A stretch of DNA of 64,000 nt from Lachnospiraceae bacterium NSJ-143 (GTDB lineage: Bacteria; Bacillota; Clostridia; Lachnospirales; Anaerotignaceae). The stretch covers positions 1 to 64,000 of the forward strand of contig JALIFM010000004.1 of assembly GCA_022867625.1 (NCBI GenBank), given 5' to 3'. Of this stretch, positions 50,863 through 60,134 are shown in pieces; the stretch's first letter is position 1, and each line of letters opens with the position of its first letter. The notes below the pieces were generated by a model. The model did not search any database. It was not told the DNA's origin and was given only the letters and a program-made list of their open reading frames with translations. Made by a program: the position numbers and the translations under genes.

Positions 50863-52095
50863 ATGGCAAATATAGCTCCCTTTAAGGCATTCCGTCCGGC
50901 AGACGGATATGCAGAACTGGTTGCCGCCCTTCCATATGATGTTCTGGATATACAGCAGGCAAAATCAGCAGCAGGCTCAAACCCATATTCATTCCTGCAT
51001 GTGGATAAAGCAGAGATAGATTTAAACAATATAAAAGATATCTACTCCCCTGAGGTTTACCAAAAAGCCGCCGATTGTCTTAACGGAATGATTGAAAAAG
51101 GCATACTCATACAGGACAATATGCCCTGCCTTTATATCTACCGCCTTACAGACGGCAGGCATATTCAGACAGGGCTTGTAGCCTGTGCAAATATTGAGGA
51201 TTACATTAACGGCAGTATTAAAAAACATGAGCTGACAAGGCCTGAAAAAGAAGAGGACCGCAAAAACCATATAAAGGCCTGTCAGGCGCATACAGGTCCC
51301 ATACTTATGGCTTATCGCGCCAAAGCTTCTATAAATTCGATAATTGAAAGCGAAACAGAAAAAAATCCGGTTTACGACTTTTATTCAGACAACGGAGTAA
51401 AACATACCGTATGGATTATAGATAATGCCGACACCATTGACAGGATTCAGCATGAGTTCAAAAGCGTAGAGTCTTTGTATATTGCAGACGGTCACCACCG
51501 CAGCGCCGCTGCCGTTGATGTTTACAACGAGCTCAATTCAGAAGGAAAAGCCACACCCGAATGCGGCAGGTATCTTGCTGTGCTTTTTCCAGAAAACGAG
51601 CTTAATATACTTAGCTATAACAGAATAGTAAAAGATTTAAACGGCCTTACAGAAAATGAATTTTTTGAAAAGGTTTCAGAAAATTTCTATATAATGCCAA
51701 CCAGTAAAGAAACCGCCGGAACCCCTCTAATGCCGCACCAGTTTGGCATGCTGTTTAATAACCGCTGGTATATGCTTACTGCTGCCGAGGATACCGTACC
51801 TGACGATTTAATCGGCTCCCTTGATGTGTCAGTGCTATACAACAGTCTGCTCTCACCGGTTCTTGGAATCGGAAACCCACGTACTGACAGGAGGATAGGC
51901 TTTGTCGGAGGTAAAAACAGTATATCTGAGCTGGAGCTGAGTGTGATGCTTGGCAGAGCAAAAGTTGCCTTCACACTCTGTCCGACCTCAATGGAGGAAT
52001 TGTTTGCTGTTGCCGATTCCGGAAATATAATGCCGCCAAAATCAACCTGGTTTGAGCCAAAGCTTTTAAGCGGGCTGTTTGTACACAAATTTTAA
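50863..52095 (+). CDS. DUF1015-family protein
   Basis: 410 residues. Conserved family segments: IAPFKAFRPADGYAELVAALPYDVLD at the start, HELTRPEKEEDRKNHIKACQAHTGPILMAY, and YIADGHHRSAAA (about 206-217), whose DGHHR suggests a metal or phosphate site. Function is not established. Genes of this family commonly sit next to serA-serC in clostridia, so a link to serine or its one-carbon use is possible. GGAGG 11 bases before ATG; terminator after. Confidence 0.85.
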   Translation: MANIAPFKAFRPADGYAELVAALPYDVLDIQQAKSAAGSNPYSFLHVDKAEIDLNNIKDIYSPEVYQKAADCLNGMIEKGILIQDNMPCLYIYRLTDGRHIQTGLVACANIEDYINGSIKKHELTRPEKEEDRKNHIKACQAHTGPILMAYRAKASINSIIESETEKNPVYDFYSDNGVKHTVWIIDNADTIDRIQHEFKSVESLYIADGHHRSAAAVDVYNELNSEGKATPECGRYLAVLFPENELNILSYNRIVKDLNGLTENEFFEKVSENFYIMPTSKETAGTPLMPHQFGMLFNNRWYMLTAAEDTVPDDLIGSLDVSVLYNSLLSPVLGIGNPRTDRRIGFVGGKNSISELELSVMLGRAKVAFTLCPTSMEELFAVADSGNIMPPKSTWFEPKLLSGLFVHKF

Positions 52096-52125
52096 AAAAG
52101 AGAGGGAAAATTCCCTCTCTTTTTT
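52094..52125. terminator. Convergent terminator
   Basis: AAAAAAGAGAGGGA and TCCCTCTCTTTTTT with a 4-base loop. Ends the DUF1015 gene and probably also the thiamine operon. Confidence 0.88.
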
Positions 52126-52136
52126 ATTTGCGCAGA

Positions 52137-52787
52137 TTACAAAATTTCATTAAAGCTGTATACATATATATCCGCGGACTTTTTAATACGCTCTATGTTT
52201 GATTCTTCTGCCTCATCATATACGCCAACGGTAAAAAATCCCGCTTTTTTTGAATTTATAACACCATGGTAAGCGTCCTCAAATACCGCTGTGGTGTCTT
52301 TTGTATAGCCCATCATCTCCGCTGCCCTTTCGTATATCTCATAGGAGCTTTTGCTCATAGATATATCTGTGCAGGTTATAAGCCTTTCAAAAAATCCGTC
52401 TATTTTGAGCCGCCTTAAAAGCGGGGTAACATAGTACTCCTCAGAGGCTGTAAGTATACACATATTTTTTCCTGACCGGAAATTTTTTTCGAGGAACTCA
52501 TATACATATGGTTTAAGCTCTATGTCAAACCTGTATTTATCTGCCACTGTCTCGGTAACACCCTTTACAGCCTGCAAAACATTCATGTCAAGGCCAAGGG
52601 AATTTATAAAATACTCCGCCGCTTCCTCAAATGACATAGTCTTAAGCCTTTCGTCCAAATCTTCCGGAGGCTCTATTCCATTCGCCAAAAGAAAATCATA
52701 TCCTACATTATCCCATGCTTTCATGGAGTCAATAAGCGTTCCGTCCAAATCGAATATATAGCTGTTAAACCCTTCAAGAACGCTCAT
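52137..52787 (-). CDS. HAD-family phosphatase/phosphoglucomutase-like protein in the thi operon
   Basis: 216 residues. Motif I FDLDGTLIDSM (about 13-23) with both Asp, motif II LTASEEYY (Thr), motif III Lys in SKSSYEIY and motif IV VFEDAYHGV. It has an alpha-helical cap like beta-phosphoglucomutase. Its ATG overlaps the thiE stop by four bases, so it is coupled to thiamine salvage; it might act on thiamine phosphates, or on damaged metabolites. Substrate not shown. Confidence 0.85.
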   Translation of the reverse strand: MSVLEGFNSYIFDLDGTLIDSMKAWDNVGYDFLLANGIEPPEDLDERLKTMSFEEAAEYFINSLGLDMNVLQAVKGVTETVADKYRFDIELKPYVYEFLEKNFRSGKNMCILTASEEYYVTPLLRRLKIDGFFERLITCTDISMSKSSYEIYERAAEMMGYTKDTTAVFEDAYHGVINSKKAGFFTVGVYDEAEESNIERIKKSADIYVYSFNEIL

Positions 52788-53422
52788 TGCACTACTTCCT
52801 TTGAAAGCTCCAATAATTCTCTGGTCGCATTGAATCTGTCGTTCTGAGCAAATATAGCCGAAATTACTGCAACCCCGTCAATACCGGTGCCTTTGAGCTT
52901 AAGTATGTTATCCTTATTAATACCCCCTATAGCCACTACAGGTATATTGACAGCTTCACATATTTCCTTAGCCTGCTCAAATGTTATATTGGTGTGGTCT
53001 TTTTTAGTATCAGTTGGAAACATAGCCCCAATGCCGATATAGTCAGCACCATTTTTTTCAGCTTCCAGAGCTTCCTTTAAATTTCCGGCCGATACACCCA
53101 CTATTTTATCCTCGCCCAGTATCTGCCTTGCCCTTTCAGCTTCTGTATCACTCTGGCCTATATGTACTCCGTCAGCGTCAATAGCTTTAGCTATCTCTAC
53201 ATTGTCATCTATCACAAAAGGCACATTAAATTTATCTGTAAGGGCTTTTATTTCCTTTGCAAGCTCCAGAGTTTCTTCATACGTTGAGTTCTTTTCCCTT
53301 AGCTGTATAAAAGTGGCTCCGGCTTTGAGAACCTCCTCTACATCCTCAGCCAGCGTTCTTCCATTAAGCCATGCTCGGTCTGTAACGGCGTAAAGCAGCA
53401 TTGACGATTTATCTAATTTCAA
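52784..53422 (-). CDS. thiE: Thiamine phosphate synthase
   Basis: Couples HMP-pyrophosphate and thiazole phosphate to thiamine phosphate. 212 residues from a TTG with GGGGGAG six bases upstream; an ATG seven codons on is the other option. YAVTDRAWL (about 11-19), FIQLREKNSTYEE, VPFVIDDNVEIAKAIDADGVHIGQSD and GIGAMFPTDTKKDH are classical. Overlaps the thiM end by 14 bases. Confidence 0.96.
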   Translation of the reverse strand: MKLDKSSMLLYAVTDRAWLNGRTLAEDVEEVLKAGATFIQLREKNSTYEETLELAKEIKALTDKFNVPFVIDDNVEIAKAIDADGVHIGQSDTEAERARQILGEDKIVGVSAGNLKEALEAEKNGADYIGIGAMFPTDTKKDHTNITFEQAKEICEAVNIPVVAIGGINKDNILKLKGTGIDGVAVISAIFAQNDRFNATRELLELSKEVVQ

Positions 53423-54248
53423 TTTTAGCTCCCCCTTTAAATATATCAGCTGTCATTTTGCTCATATAGTCAATAAGGTACATTCTAAACGATGAAGTTC
53501 CTGCATCATTGGCTTCCATTTTGCTATACGCAAGCTCGCCCGCCAGTCCATAGGAAGACACCGCGCAGACGGCTGCCTCAAGTATGTGGTCCGGGTTTGC
53601 AGCACAGAAAACGCCTGTAACACTTGAGAGCATACAGCCTGTACCTGTAACAAGCGACATCTGCGAATGGCCGTTTTTGACTACATAAGCTGTGTCCTTA
53701 TCTGCTATTATATCAGTTTCGCCGCTTATGGCAATAACCGCGCCGGTTTTAGCACTCAGTCCTTTTGCAAAGTCTATAACACTGTCAATATTTTCATCTG
53801 TCACCTTGTCTGCCGCATCAGCGTCCACACCTTTTGCCGAACCGCTGCCAGTAGCGATAAACTTGATTTCAGATATATTGCCCCTTATTACAGAAAACTT
53901 TACTTTGCCAAGCAGCTCAAAAAGCACTTCATTCCTTTTCTTTGCCGCTCCAGCCCCAACAGGGTCAAGAACAACCGGATGCCCAATAGCATTGTTTCTT
54001 TTTCCTGCTCTGAGCATGGCCTCCACAAGACCTTCCTCTATATTGCCCATGTTTATTACAAATCCGCTGCATGCGCCTGTAATATCCTCAACTTCCTCAG
54101 GGTGCTGCGCCATTGTGGGCGAGCCCCCGCATGCAAGGGTAATATTGGCGCAGTCATTGGCTGTGACAATATTTGATATATTGTGCACCACCGGCGCCTT
54201 TGACCTGTTGTTTTCAAAAATCCTGTCAGCTAATTCCAAAGCTTTCAT
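53409..54248 (-). CDS. thiM: Hydroxyethylthiazole kinase
   Basis: Phosphorylates salvaged thiazole alcohol. 279 residues. NANDCANITLA-like start motif (NIVTANDCANITLACGGSPTMAQ), PVVLDPVGAGAAKKRNE, GNISEIKFIATG and VTGTGCMLSSVTGVF (ATP/anion site). Starts right after the thiW stop with GGAGGAGG upstream. Confidence 0.96.
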   Translation of the reverse strand: MKALELADRIFENNRSKAPVVHNISNIVTANDCANITLACGGSPTMAQHPEEVEDITGACSGFVINMGNIEEGLVEAMLRAGKRNNAIGHPVVLDPVGAGAAKKRNEVLFELLGKVKFSVIRGNISEIKFIATGSGSAKGVDADAADKVTDENIDSVIDFAKGLSAKTGAVIAISGETDIIADKDTAYVVKNGHSQMSLVTGTGCMLSSVTGVFCAANPDHILEAAVCAVSSYGLAGELAYSKMEANDAGTSSFRMYLIDYMSKMTADIFKGGAKIEIR

Positions 54249-54749
54249 TTATTTTGCCTCCTCCTGAAGTTTTGACAGCAACCCGCTCCTTGCCATAAAT
54301 TTTAAAAGTACAAGAGCGCATACAGTTCCAAAGCATGTGCTTATAAGAAATGCCGGTATGTATGTAAAAAGCGATACACCTGCGTTTCCATAGTAAAATG
54401 CAGAAAGAGGATATGAGCACATAGCACCCAGAATGCCAGTTCCAAATACCTCTCCTGCCGCCGCCATATACATATTTTTTGTTTTGGCAAACAACACAGC
54501 GGCTAAAAGAGCTCCTATCAGCCCTCCCGGAATTGAGAATAAATCCTCGCCCATCAGAACCAGCTTCATTACAGTTAAAAGTGCAGAACAGGCAAAGCCA
54601 TATACCGGCCCCAGTATTACAACACCAGATACATTGATAAGGTGCTGCATTGGAGCAGCCCACCCGGGTATCCTGAATATCGGTGTAAGTACATAACCTA
54701 CCGCCGCCCATACTGCTGTTAAAACAAGTTTTTTGGTACTGATTTTCAT
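54249..54749 (-). CDS. thiW: ThiW, substrate-binding S component of an ECF thiazole transporter
   Basis: 166 residues, about five membrane helices. Starts KISTKKLVLTAVWAAVGYVLTPIFRIPGW; the GPVYGFACSALLTVMK and EDLFSIPGGLIGALLA segments are characteristic of ThiW. Imports hydroxyethylthiazole, which ThiM and ThiE then use. The ATP-binding and T components must come from a shared module elsewhere. ATG with GGAGGGG seven bases upstream; an 18-codon upstream extension is not supported. Confidence 0.9.
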   Translation of the reverse strand: MKISTKKLVLTAVWAAVGYVLTPIFRIPGWAAPMQHLINVSGVVILGPVYGFACSALLTVMKLVLMGEDLFSIPGGLIGALLAAVLFAKTKNMYMAAAGEVFGTGILGAMCSYPLSAFYYGNAGVSLFTYIPAFLISTCFGTVCALVLLKFMARSGLLSKLQEEAK

Positions 54750-54789
54750 TCTTAACCCCTCCATGATAATAAAATATATTAATGCCATT

Positions 54790-54866
54790 CCCCGCAAAAT
54801 CACTAAAATCGGGGTGTTTTTTAGAATTTAAAGCAAAAAGGGGCCACACCCGTGGTGGTGTGCCCC
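54790..54866 (-). promoter_or_regulatory. thiW leader with intrinsic terminator; not a TPP riboswitch
   Basis: On the minus strand GGGGCACACC pairs with GGTGTGGCCCC (one bulge; 54866-54840), followed by five U. A second hairpin CCCCG/CGGGG (54814-54790) follows. The promoter at 54903-54931 is upstream of both, so the terminator lies in the thiW leader. None of the TPP-riboswitch landmarks (CUGAGA, ACCUGAUC, GCGUAGGGA) can be found. It may also just end the upstream prsA-like transcript. Confidence 0.5.
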
Positions 54867-54902
54867 ATAAAAGTTTATTGCTGTTAAATTCTTCCGTGGA
54901 TT

Positions 54903-54931
54903 ATTCTACAATAATTTTTATTTCATGTCAA
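54903..54931 (-). promoter_or_regulatory. thiW promoter
   Basis: Minus strand TTGACA (54926-54931) and TAGAAT (54903-54908), 17-base spacer; leader about 150 bases. Confidence 0.7.
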
Positions 54932-54962
54932 TATATTTAATATTCATAAGCGCAGTTTTCCA

Positions 54963-55904
54963 TTACCGCTCATATTCAGTTATGCTGTTAAACAAGTCCT
55001 CGTTTATTACAATTTTTGTTTCTTTTTTCCACGACTGAAGCATATCGTTAAACAGTTTATCTTTTTCCGATTTTTCAAAATCCGCAGCCGCTGCCCTTTC
55101 AATTTCCAAATCGCCCGGCTCTGTAACAGCCTCAATTTTATAAACCACAAAACCATTTTCGCCGCGTACCGGTGGTGATACAAATCCAGCCGATATATTG
55201 CTCCTGTCAACTGTAAATGCTGTAATATCTCTTACTGCCGACACAGCTGAAATTATATTATTATCTGAGTGATACTCGTTAAGCAGCGCAGCGAAATCCT
55301 CACCGTTTTTTGCGCGTCTGCTGATATCAGATGCCTGACTGCTTTCTAAAACTAAAATAGCTGAGTATTTAATACGTGAAAGCTCCTTTTTATAGTACTC
55401 AATGCTCTCGCTTAAATATCCGTCAAAGCCTTCCATACTTATAGTGTACTCACTGAGAAGCCTTTCTCTCATTTTGCTGTACACAGCTTTTTCATACATT
55501 ACTCCCTCTACTATATCTTGAGGTACGTCACTGCCGTATTCTGCGATATATTTTTCCGCCTCGCTTTTTGATTCACTGACCTCATCTTCTGAAAGCTTAA
55601 GCCCGCTTTTTTCTGCCCGCTTTTCAGTAAGCTTAACCATAACCAGTGAGTTAAGGGCATTGTCCTTTGCTGTGTCAAAAGCTGATTTTCCGTCAAAGTC
55701 AGTATCCCAAATATCATTGCCGCCTATTTTTTCAAAGCCCTTTATTGTCTCGTGGAGGTATATCTCATACTCGTCAAGCTTTACATTTTCATCACCCAGA
55801 GAAACAATAATATCCTGGCTGTCATTGTCCGGCTGGCGGCAGGAACAGAGCGTAACCATAAACAGAGATATAATAACCAGTATTATTAAATTTAATTTAC
55901 GCAA
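54963..55904 (-). CDS. PrsA/SurA-like lipoprotein (parvulin-type foldase family)
   Basis: About 313 residues from a TTG with GGTGG six bases upstream; an in-frame GTG inside mfd is an alternative. Signal peptide with lipobox LCSC (Cys about 22), so a membrane-anchored lipoprotein. Residues 25-160 are the SurA-N type chaperone segment (SEDEVSESKSEAEKYIAEYG). The parvulin domain at 165-270 is weak: EDFAALLNEYHSDN and GFVSPPVRGENGFVVYKIEAV are recognisable, but the usual GG-x-LG motif is missing, so isomerase activity is doubtful. Folding aid for exported proteins. Starts 17 bases after mfd. Confidence 0.75.
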   Translation of the reverse strand: MRKLNLIILVIISLFMVTLCSCRQPDNDSQDIIVSLGDENVKLDEYEIYLHETIKGFEKIGGNDIWDTDFDGKSAFDTAKDNALNSLVMVKLTEKRAEKSGLKLSEDEVSESKSEAEKYIAEYGSDVPQDIVEGVMYEKAVYSKMRERLLSEYTISMEGFDGYLSESIEYYKKELSRIKYSAILVLESSQASDISRRAKNGEDFAALLNEYHSDNNIISAVSAVRDITAFTVDRSNISAGFVSPPVRGENGFVVYKIEAVTEPGDLEIERAAAADFEKSEKDKLFNDMLQSWKKETKIVINEDLFNSITEYER

Positions 55905-55920
55905 TTTGAACCACCACTTT

Positions 55921-58900
55921 TCACCGGACGCCTTCAATATCGCTAAGAGCCTCGTCCACAATTTTCAGCACATTTTTTTTATCGTTTTCGCTTATTTTCA
56001 CTGTAATATATGGGTTTGTTGCAGCTGTAAACATATATTTAAGCGGCTTTTTAATTACGGCAGCCGTAATCTTTGCCGGGTCGATATCAGCGTTGCCTCT
56101 GAAGCTGATTACTATTGACTTAGGTTTTTGAACAACAGATATTATATCCAGACCGTGTGCCTTATTCTTAATTAAAGCAATATCCAAAAGATACTGAACG
56201 CTTTTGGGAATATTGCCGTATCTGTCCTCAATTTCTTCCTGAATATCATAGTAATCATCATTGCCGGAAACAGCGGCTATCTTTTTATATATCTCGAGCT
56301 TCTGCTCCTCATTCTTAATATAAAACGAAGGAATGTACGCGTCAAGATTAACATCAATAAGAGTCTCAAAATCTTCCTTAATTTCTTCTCCCCTAAGCTT
56401 TTTAACCGCCTCATCCAGGAGATGGCAGTACATTTCATACCCTACAGCTTCCATATGTCCGTGCTGCTGGGCTCCAAGTATGTTTCCGGCGCCCCTAATC
56501 TCAAGGTCTCTCATAGCTATTTTAAAACCCGAACCGAATTCTGTAAACTCCCTTATTGTCTGAAGCCTCTTTTCAGAAACCTCGTTGAGTATTTTATCCC
56601 TTCTGTACATAAGATATGCGTATGCAGTTTTATTGGTCCTTCCAACTCTTCCTCTTAACTGGTAAAGCTGAGACAATCCCATTTTGTCAGCATCCTGAAT
56701 AATCATTGTATTTACATTGCCTATATCAAGGCCTGTTTCAATAATTGTCGTGCATACCAGCACATCAATCTCCCCGTCTATAAAGTCCTTCATAATTATT
56801 TCAAGCTCACGTTCAGTCATCTGTCCGTGTGCGTATGATACAGATGCATCCGGAACAAGCTTTTGAATTTTAAGAGCCTCCTGCGATATGCTCTCCACTC
56901 TGTTATAAAGGTAATATACCTGTCCGCCCCTGGCAAGCTCCCTGTTTATTGCGTCTCTTATAAGCTCGCTGTCATTTTCCATTACATATGTCTGAACAGG
57001 CCTTCTTTCTCTAGGCGGCTCCTCAAGCAGGCTCATGTCCCTTATCCCCGACAAGCTCATATGGAGCGTTCTTGGTATAGGTGTTGCGGTAAGCGTGAGT
57101 ACATCCAGGTTTTCCTTCATGTTTTTAAGCTTTTCCTTATGGGATACCCCAAACCGCTGCTCCTCATCTACAATTACAAGGCCTAGGTCATGGAACTTTA
57201 CATCCTTTGACAGTATCCTGTGTGTGCCTATAACTATATCGCTCATGCCGGTTTCAAGACGTTTAATTGATTCAGCCTGCTGTTTTCTGGTTCTGAACCT
57301 TGACAGCAGCTCAATCTTTACCGGATAGTTTTTCATTCTCTGTGTAAAAGTGTTGTAATGCTGCTGTGCAAGTATTGTTGTAGGCACAAGGTACGCCACC
57401 TGTTTTGAATCCTGTACCGCCTTAAAAGCCGCGCGGATTGCAACCTCGGTTTTTCCATAGCCCACATCGCCGCAAATAAGCCTATCCATAACCCGCCCGG
57501 TTTCCATATCGTGCTTTACTTCCTCAATAGCGTTAAGCTGGTCGTCTGTCTCATCAAATGGGAACATTTCCTCAAACTCACGCTGCCACACATTATCAGG
57601 AGAGTACACATAACCTTTTGCCGCCTGTCTTTTAGCATATAGCTTAACCAGGTCCTCGGCAAGTATTTCTACAGACTTTCTTACCTTTGCCTTTGTCTTA
57701 TTCCAATCCTGCCCGCCAAGCTTATTGAGCTTTACCTTTATTCCATCGGAACCTATATATTTTTGTATACAGTCCATCTGTCCCGCAGGTATAAAAAGGT
57801 TCCCTCCATCGGCGTAGCTTACCTTCACATAATCCTTATTTACACCGTCAACAGTAATCTTTTCTATCCCGCGGTACACACCTATTCCATGGCTTGAATG
57901 GACTACGTAGTCTCCCGGCTTTAAGTCAGAAAAGCTTTCTATCGACTTGGTGTTTTTTTTCTTCTTTTTCCTGCTGCGGCCTTTCTTTTCCTCAAAAAAC
58001 TCGCTGTCACTAAATACCGCTAAGTTTATGCGGTTATACATAAACCCACGGCTCAGCGCTCCTCTTGATACAGTGACAGTCCCCTTTTCAAGCACAGCGT
58101 CCCATGGGCTGAGTACAAATGACGCTTCAACACCTGCCTCATACAGCTCTTTTACAAGCCTTTCACCGCGGCTTTCTGATGACGAGAGAATAATTACACT
58201 GTATTTCTCGTTTTTAAGCCTTCCTATCTCCTCGGCAAAAAGCTCCATTCTCTGATTGAATGATTCTGTGCTGCGCACTGAAAAGTCAGTCATGTCCTTT
58301 AAATCAAAATCCGGAAGCGAACCGGCTATTGAACTGAGTACAACCACATTAAATTTCTCAGCCATCTTAATCATATCAGTGTAGTCGTATACCACATTTG
58401 CCATCTCCGGCAGCATATATCCCTTTTCAATGCGCCCTTTAATACTTTCTGTAAACTCCTTAAAAAGGCTTTCAGCCCTCTGCTTTATCCTCTGCGGCTC
58501 ACAGAAGAATATAAGTGAATCCTTTGGCATATATCCAAAAATATTAACTGTCTCGCTGTAAAAATAATTAATACAGCTTATTGATGAACAGATTCCTTCC
58601 TTGTTTTTAAGCCTTTCAATGAGCTCCCCCATATGATTTTCGAGGTTTTCATTCTCTTCCTCAAGACCTTTTTTAGCAAAGGACAGGCTGGTTTTTTTAA
58701 ACGATTTTTCCATTGAGTCCACAGCCTTTTTGAGGCTCTGTTCGTCACAGAAAAACTCATTAACCGGGTAAATCTCAGCAGAGCCTATCCGGTCAATTGA
58801 CCTCTGGGTATAGGTGTCCATATTCCTTATAGAATCCACCTCATCATCCCAAAATTCAATTCTGACTGCCGTATCATTCACCGGGGAGCATATATCCATA

Positions 58901-59433
58901 ATGCCTCCTCTAAGCGAAAACTGTCCGGCGCTTTCAGCGGCTTCACAGCGCTCATATCCCATATAAATCAGCTTTTGTGCAAGCTCCTCAATATCATAGG
59001 AATTTCCTTCAGAAATACTGATGATTGATTCCCTGAGCTTTTCTGGAGGTATTATTCTGTCAAAAACTGCCTCAGCCGATACAACTACAGTAATACGCTC
59101 ATTTTCAATAAGCCTTTTAAGGACAGAAAGCCTCTTTGTGTCCGTTTCACGGCTGTGTACATCTGCGCTGTAAAAAATTATATCTCGGGAATCAAAGAGC
59201 ACTGTGTTTTTATTGAAGAAATACATGTCCTCATAAAGCTGCTTTGCCTTTACATCATTTTCGGCTATTATTACAGCCGGCCTTTCAAGCTCCTCACAAA
59301 GCGCAGCCATCAGGTGAACATTCTGCACGTCAATAACCCCTGATGCTAGCACAGGAGTTGTGTTATTTTCTATATCGTCTCTGAGCATCTGGTAGCTGGC
59401 AAGACCTGTAATAAATTTAGTAAGGTTTCTCAT
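55921..59433 (-). CDS. mfd: Transcription-repair coupling factor
   Basis: Removes stalled RNA polymerase and recruits UvrA. 1170 residues, full length. UvrB-like domains 1-340; RNA-polymerase interaction domain about 500-570 (DLKPGDYVVHSSHGIGVYRGIE); helicase with Walker A GDVGYGKTEVA (about 655-665), DEEQ box VIVDEEQRFG, TATPIPRTLHMSLSGIRDMS and motif VI QLRGRVGRTNKTAYAY; C-terminal TRCF domain. The start ATG overlaps the pth stop (TAATG). Confidence 0.97.
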   Translation of the reverse strand: MRNLTKFITGLASYQMLRDDIENNTTPVLASGVIDVQNVHLMAALCEELERPAVIIAENDVKAKQLYEDMYFFNKNTVLFDSRDIIFYSADVHSRETDTKRLSVLKRLIENERITVVVSAEAVFDRIIPPEKLRESIISISEGNSYDIEELAQKLIYMGYERCEAAESAGQFSLRGGIMDICSPVNDTAVRIEFWDDEVDSIRNMDTYTQRSIDRIGSAEIYPVNEFFCDEQSLKKAVDSMEKSFKKTSLSFAKKGLEEENENLENHMGELIERLKNKEGICSSISCINYFYSETVNIFGYMPKDSLIFFCEPQRIKQRAESLFKEFTESIKGRIEKGYMLPEMANVVYDYTDMIKMAEKFNVVVLSSIAGSLPDFDLKDMTDFSVRSTESFNQRMELFAEEIGRLKNEKYSVIILSSSESRGERLVKELYEAGVEASFVLSPWDAVLEKGTVTVSRGALSRGFMYNRINLAVFSDSEFFEEKKGRSRKKKKKNTKSIESFSDLKPGDYVVHSSHGIGVYRGIEKITVDGVNKDYVKVSYADGGNLFIPAGQMDCIQKYIGSDGIKVKLNKLGGQDWNKTKAKVRKSVEILAEDLVKLYAKRQAAKGYVYSPDNVWQREFEEMFPFDETDDQLNAIEEVKHDMETGRVMDRLICGDVGYGKTEVAIRAAFKAVQDSKQVAYLVPTTILAQQHYNTFTQRMKNYPVKIELLSRFRTRKQQAESIKRLETGMSDIVIGTHRILSKDVKFHDLGLVIVDEEQRFGVSHKEKLKNMKENLDVLTLTATPIPRTLHMSLSGIRDMSLLEEPPRERRPVQTYVMENDSELIRDAINRELARGGQVYYLYNRVESISQEALKIQKLVPDASVSYAHGQMTERELEIIMKDFIDGEIDVLVCTTIIETGLDIGNVNTMIIQDADKMGLSQLYQLRGRVGRTNKTAYAYLMYRRDKILNEVSEKRLQTIREFTEFGSGFKIAMRDLEIRGAGNILGAQQHGHMEAVGYEMYCHLLDEAVKKLRGEEIKEDFETLIDVNLDAYIPSFYIKNEEQKLEIYKKIAAVSGNDDYYDIQEEIEDRYGNIPKSVQYLLDIALIKNKAHGLDIISVVQKPKSIVISFRGNADIDPAKITAAVIKKPLKYMFTAATNPYITVKISENDKKNVLKIVDEALSDIEGVR

Positions 59434-60026
59434 TACTGCACTTCCCTGCTTTTTTCGTCCTTCGGAACAAAATTGAACTCGTTCATGGCCTCTTTGGCAC
59501 CTGTGGCCACAATAGCTGCCGCCGCCTTAGCCCCACGCTTTACAGCGTCGTCAATAACCGCAGAGTCGTCTTTTGAAAAACGTCCAAGCACGTGGTTTAC
59601 CAGGTCTCCGCCATCAGGCTTTGAGCCTACACCTATTTTTATGCGCGCGAACTCATCTGTTTTAAGGTGGGCTATTATGCTCTTTACACCATTATGCCCT
59701 CCGGCACTTCCCTTTTCACGTATTCTCAATCCGCCTACCGGCAGGCTTATATCGTCGTATATTATAATTATATCCTCTACAGGGATTTTATAAAAGTCGC
59801 ACACCTCTCTAACGCTCTCGCCGCTTAAATTCATATATGTCAGCGGTTTTAACAGCAATACCTTCTGTCCACCTATCCGACCTTCTCCCAGCACTCCCTT
59901 GAACTTGCCCTTGTTCACATCAATACTATATTCCCTGCTCATCTCATCTATTACGGCAAAACCTATATTATGCCTTGTCCCGCTGTAATCCTTTCCGGGA
60001 TTTCCAAGACCAACTATCAGCTTCAT
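59433..60026 (-). CDS. pth: Peptidyl-tRNA hydrolase
   Basis: Releases peptides from stalled peptidyl-tRNA. 197 residues from the ATG with GGAGGT eight bases upstream; the frame is open 24 codons further without support. GLGNPGKDYSGTRHNIGF (6-23) contains the catalytic His20, PLTYMNLSGESV (Asn), IIYDDISLPVGGLRI (Asp) and GSAGGHNGVKSI. Upstream of mfd, an order common in Firmicutes. Confidence 0.97.
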   Translation of the reverse strand: MKLIVGLGNPGKDYSGTRHNIGFAVIDEMSREYSIDVNKGKFKGVLGEGRIGGQKVLLLKPLTYMNLSGESVREVCDFYKIPVEDIIIIYDDISLPVGGLRIREKGSAGGHNGVKSIIAHLKTDEFARIKIGVGSKPDGGDLVNHVLGRFSKDDSAVIDDAVKRGAKAAAAIVATGAKEAMNEFNFVPKDEKSREVQ

Positions 60027-60057
60027 ATACCAGACCTCCAAAATAAAACAGCAATAA

Positions 60058-60079
60058 GCCCTAAGAATAAACTTAGGGC
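60058..60079 (-). terminator. Hairpin between the LysR gene and pth
   Basis: GCCCTAAG and CTTAGGGC around a 6-base loop. T-rich but not a clean U-run; probably ends the LysR transcript. Confidence 0.5.
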
Positions 60080-60134
60080 ATCTATTAAGTCTATTCAATT
60101 TTAATCTAAAAAATACGCTTTGTCCAGATAAAAT

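Noticed and set aside
54226-54849. A 207-residue minus-strand frame over thiW
   Set aside because: It is rich in Cys, Trp and Ser and out of frame with thiW, which has membrane helices, family motifs and a ribosome site.
54750-54940. TPP riboswitch before thiW
   Set aside because: The conserved CUGAGA, ACCUGAUC and GCGUAGGGA segments are not present on either strand; only terminator-like hairpins are seen.
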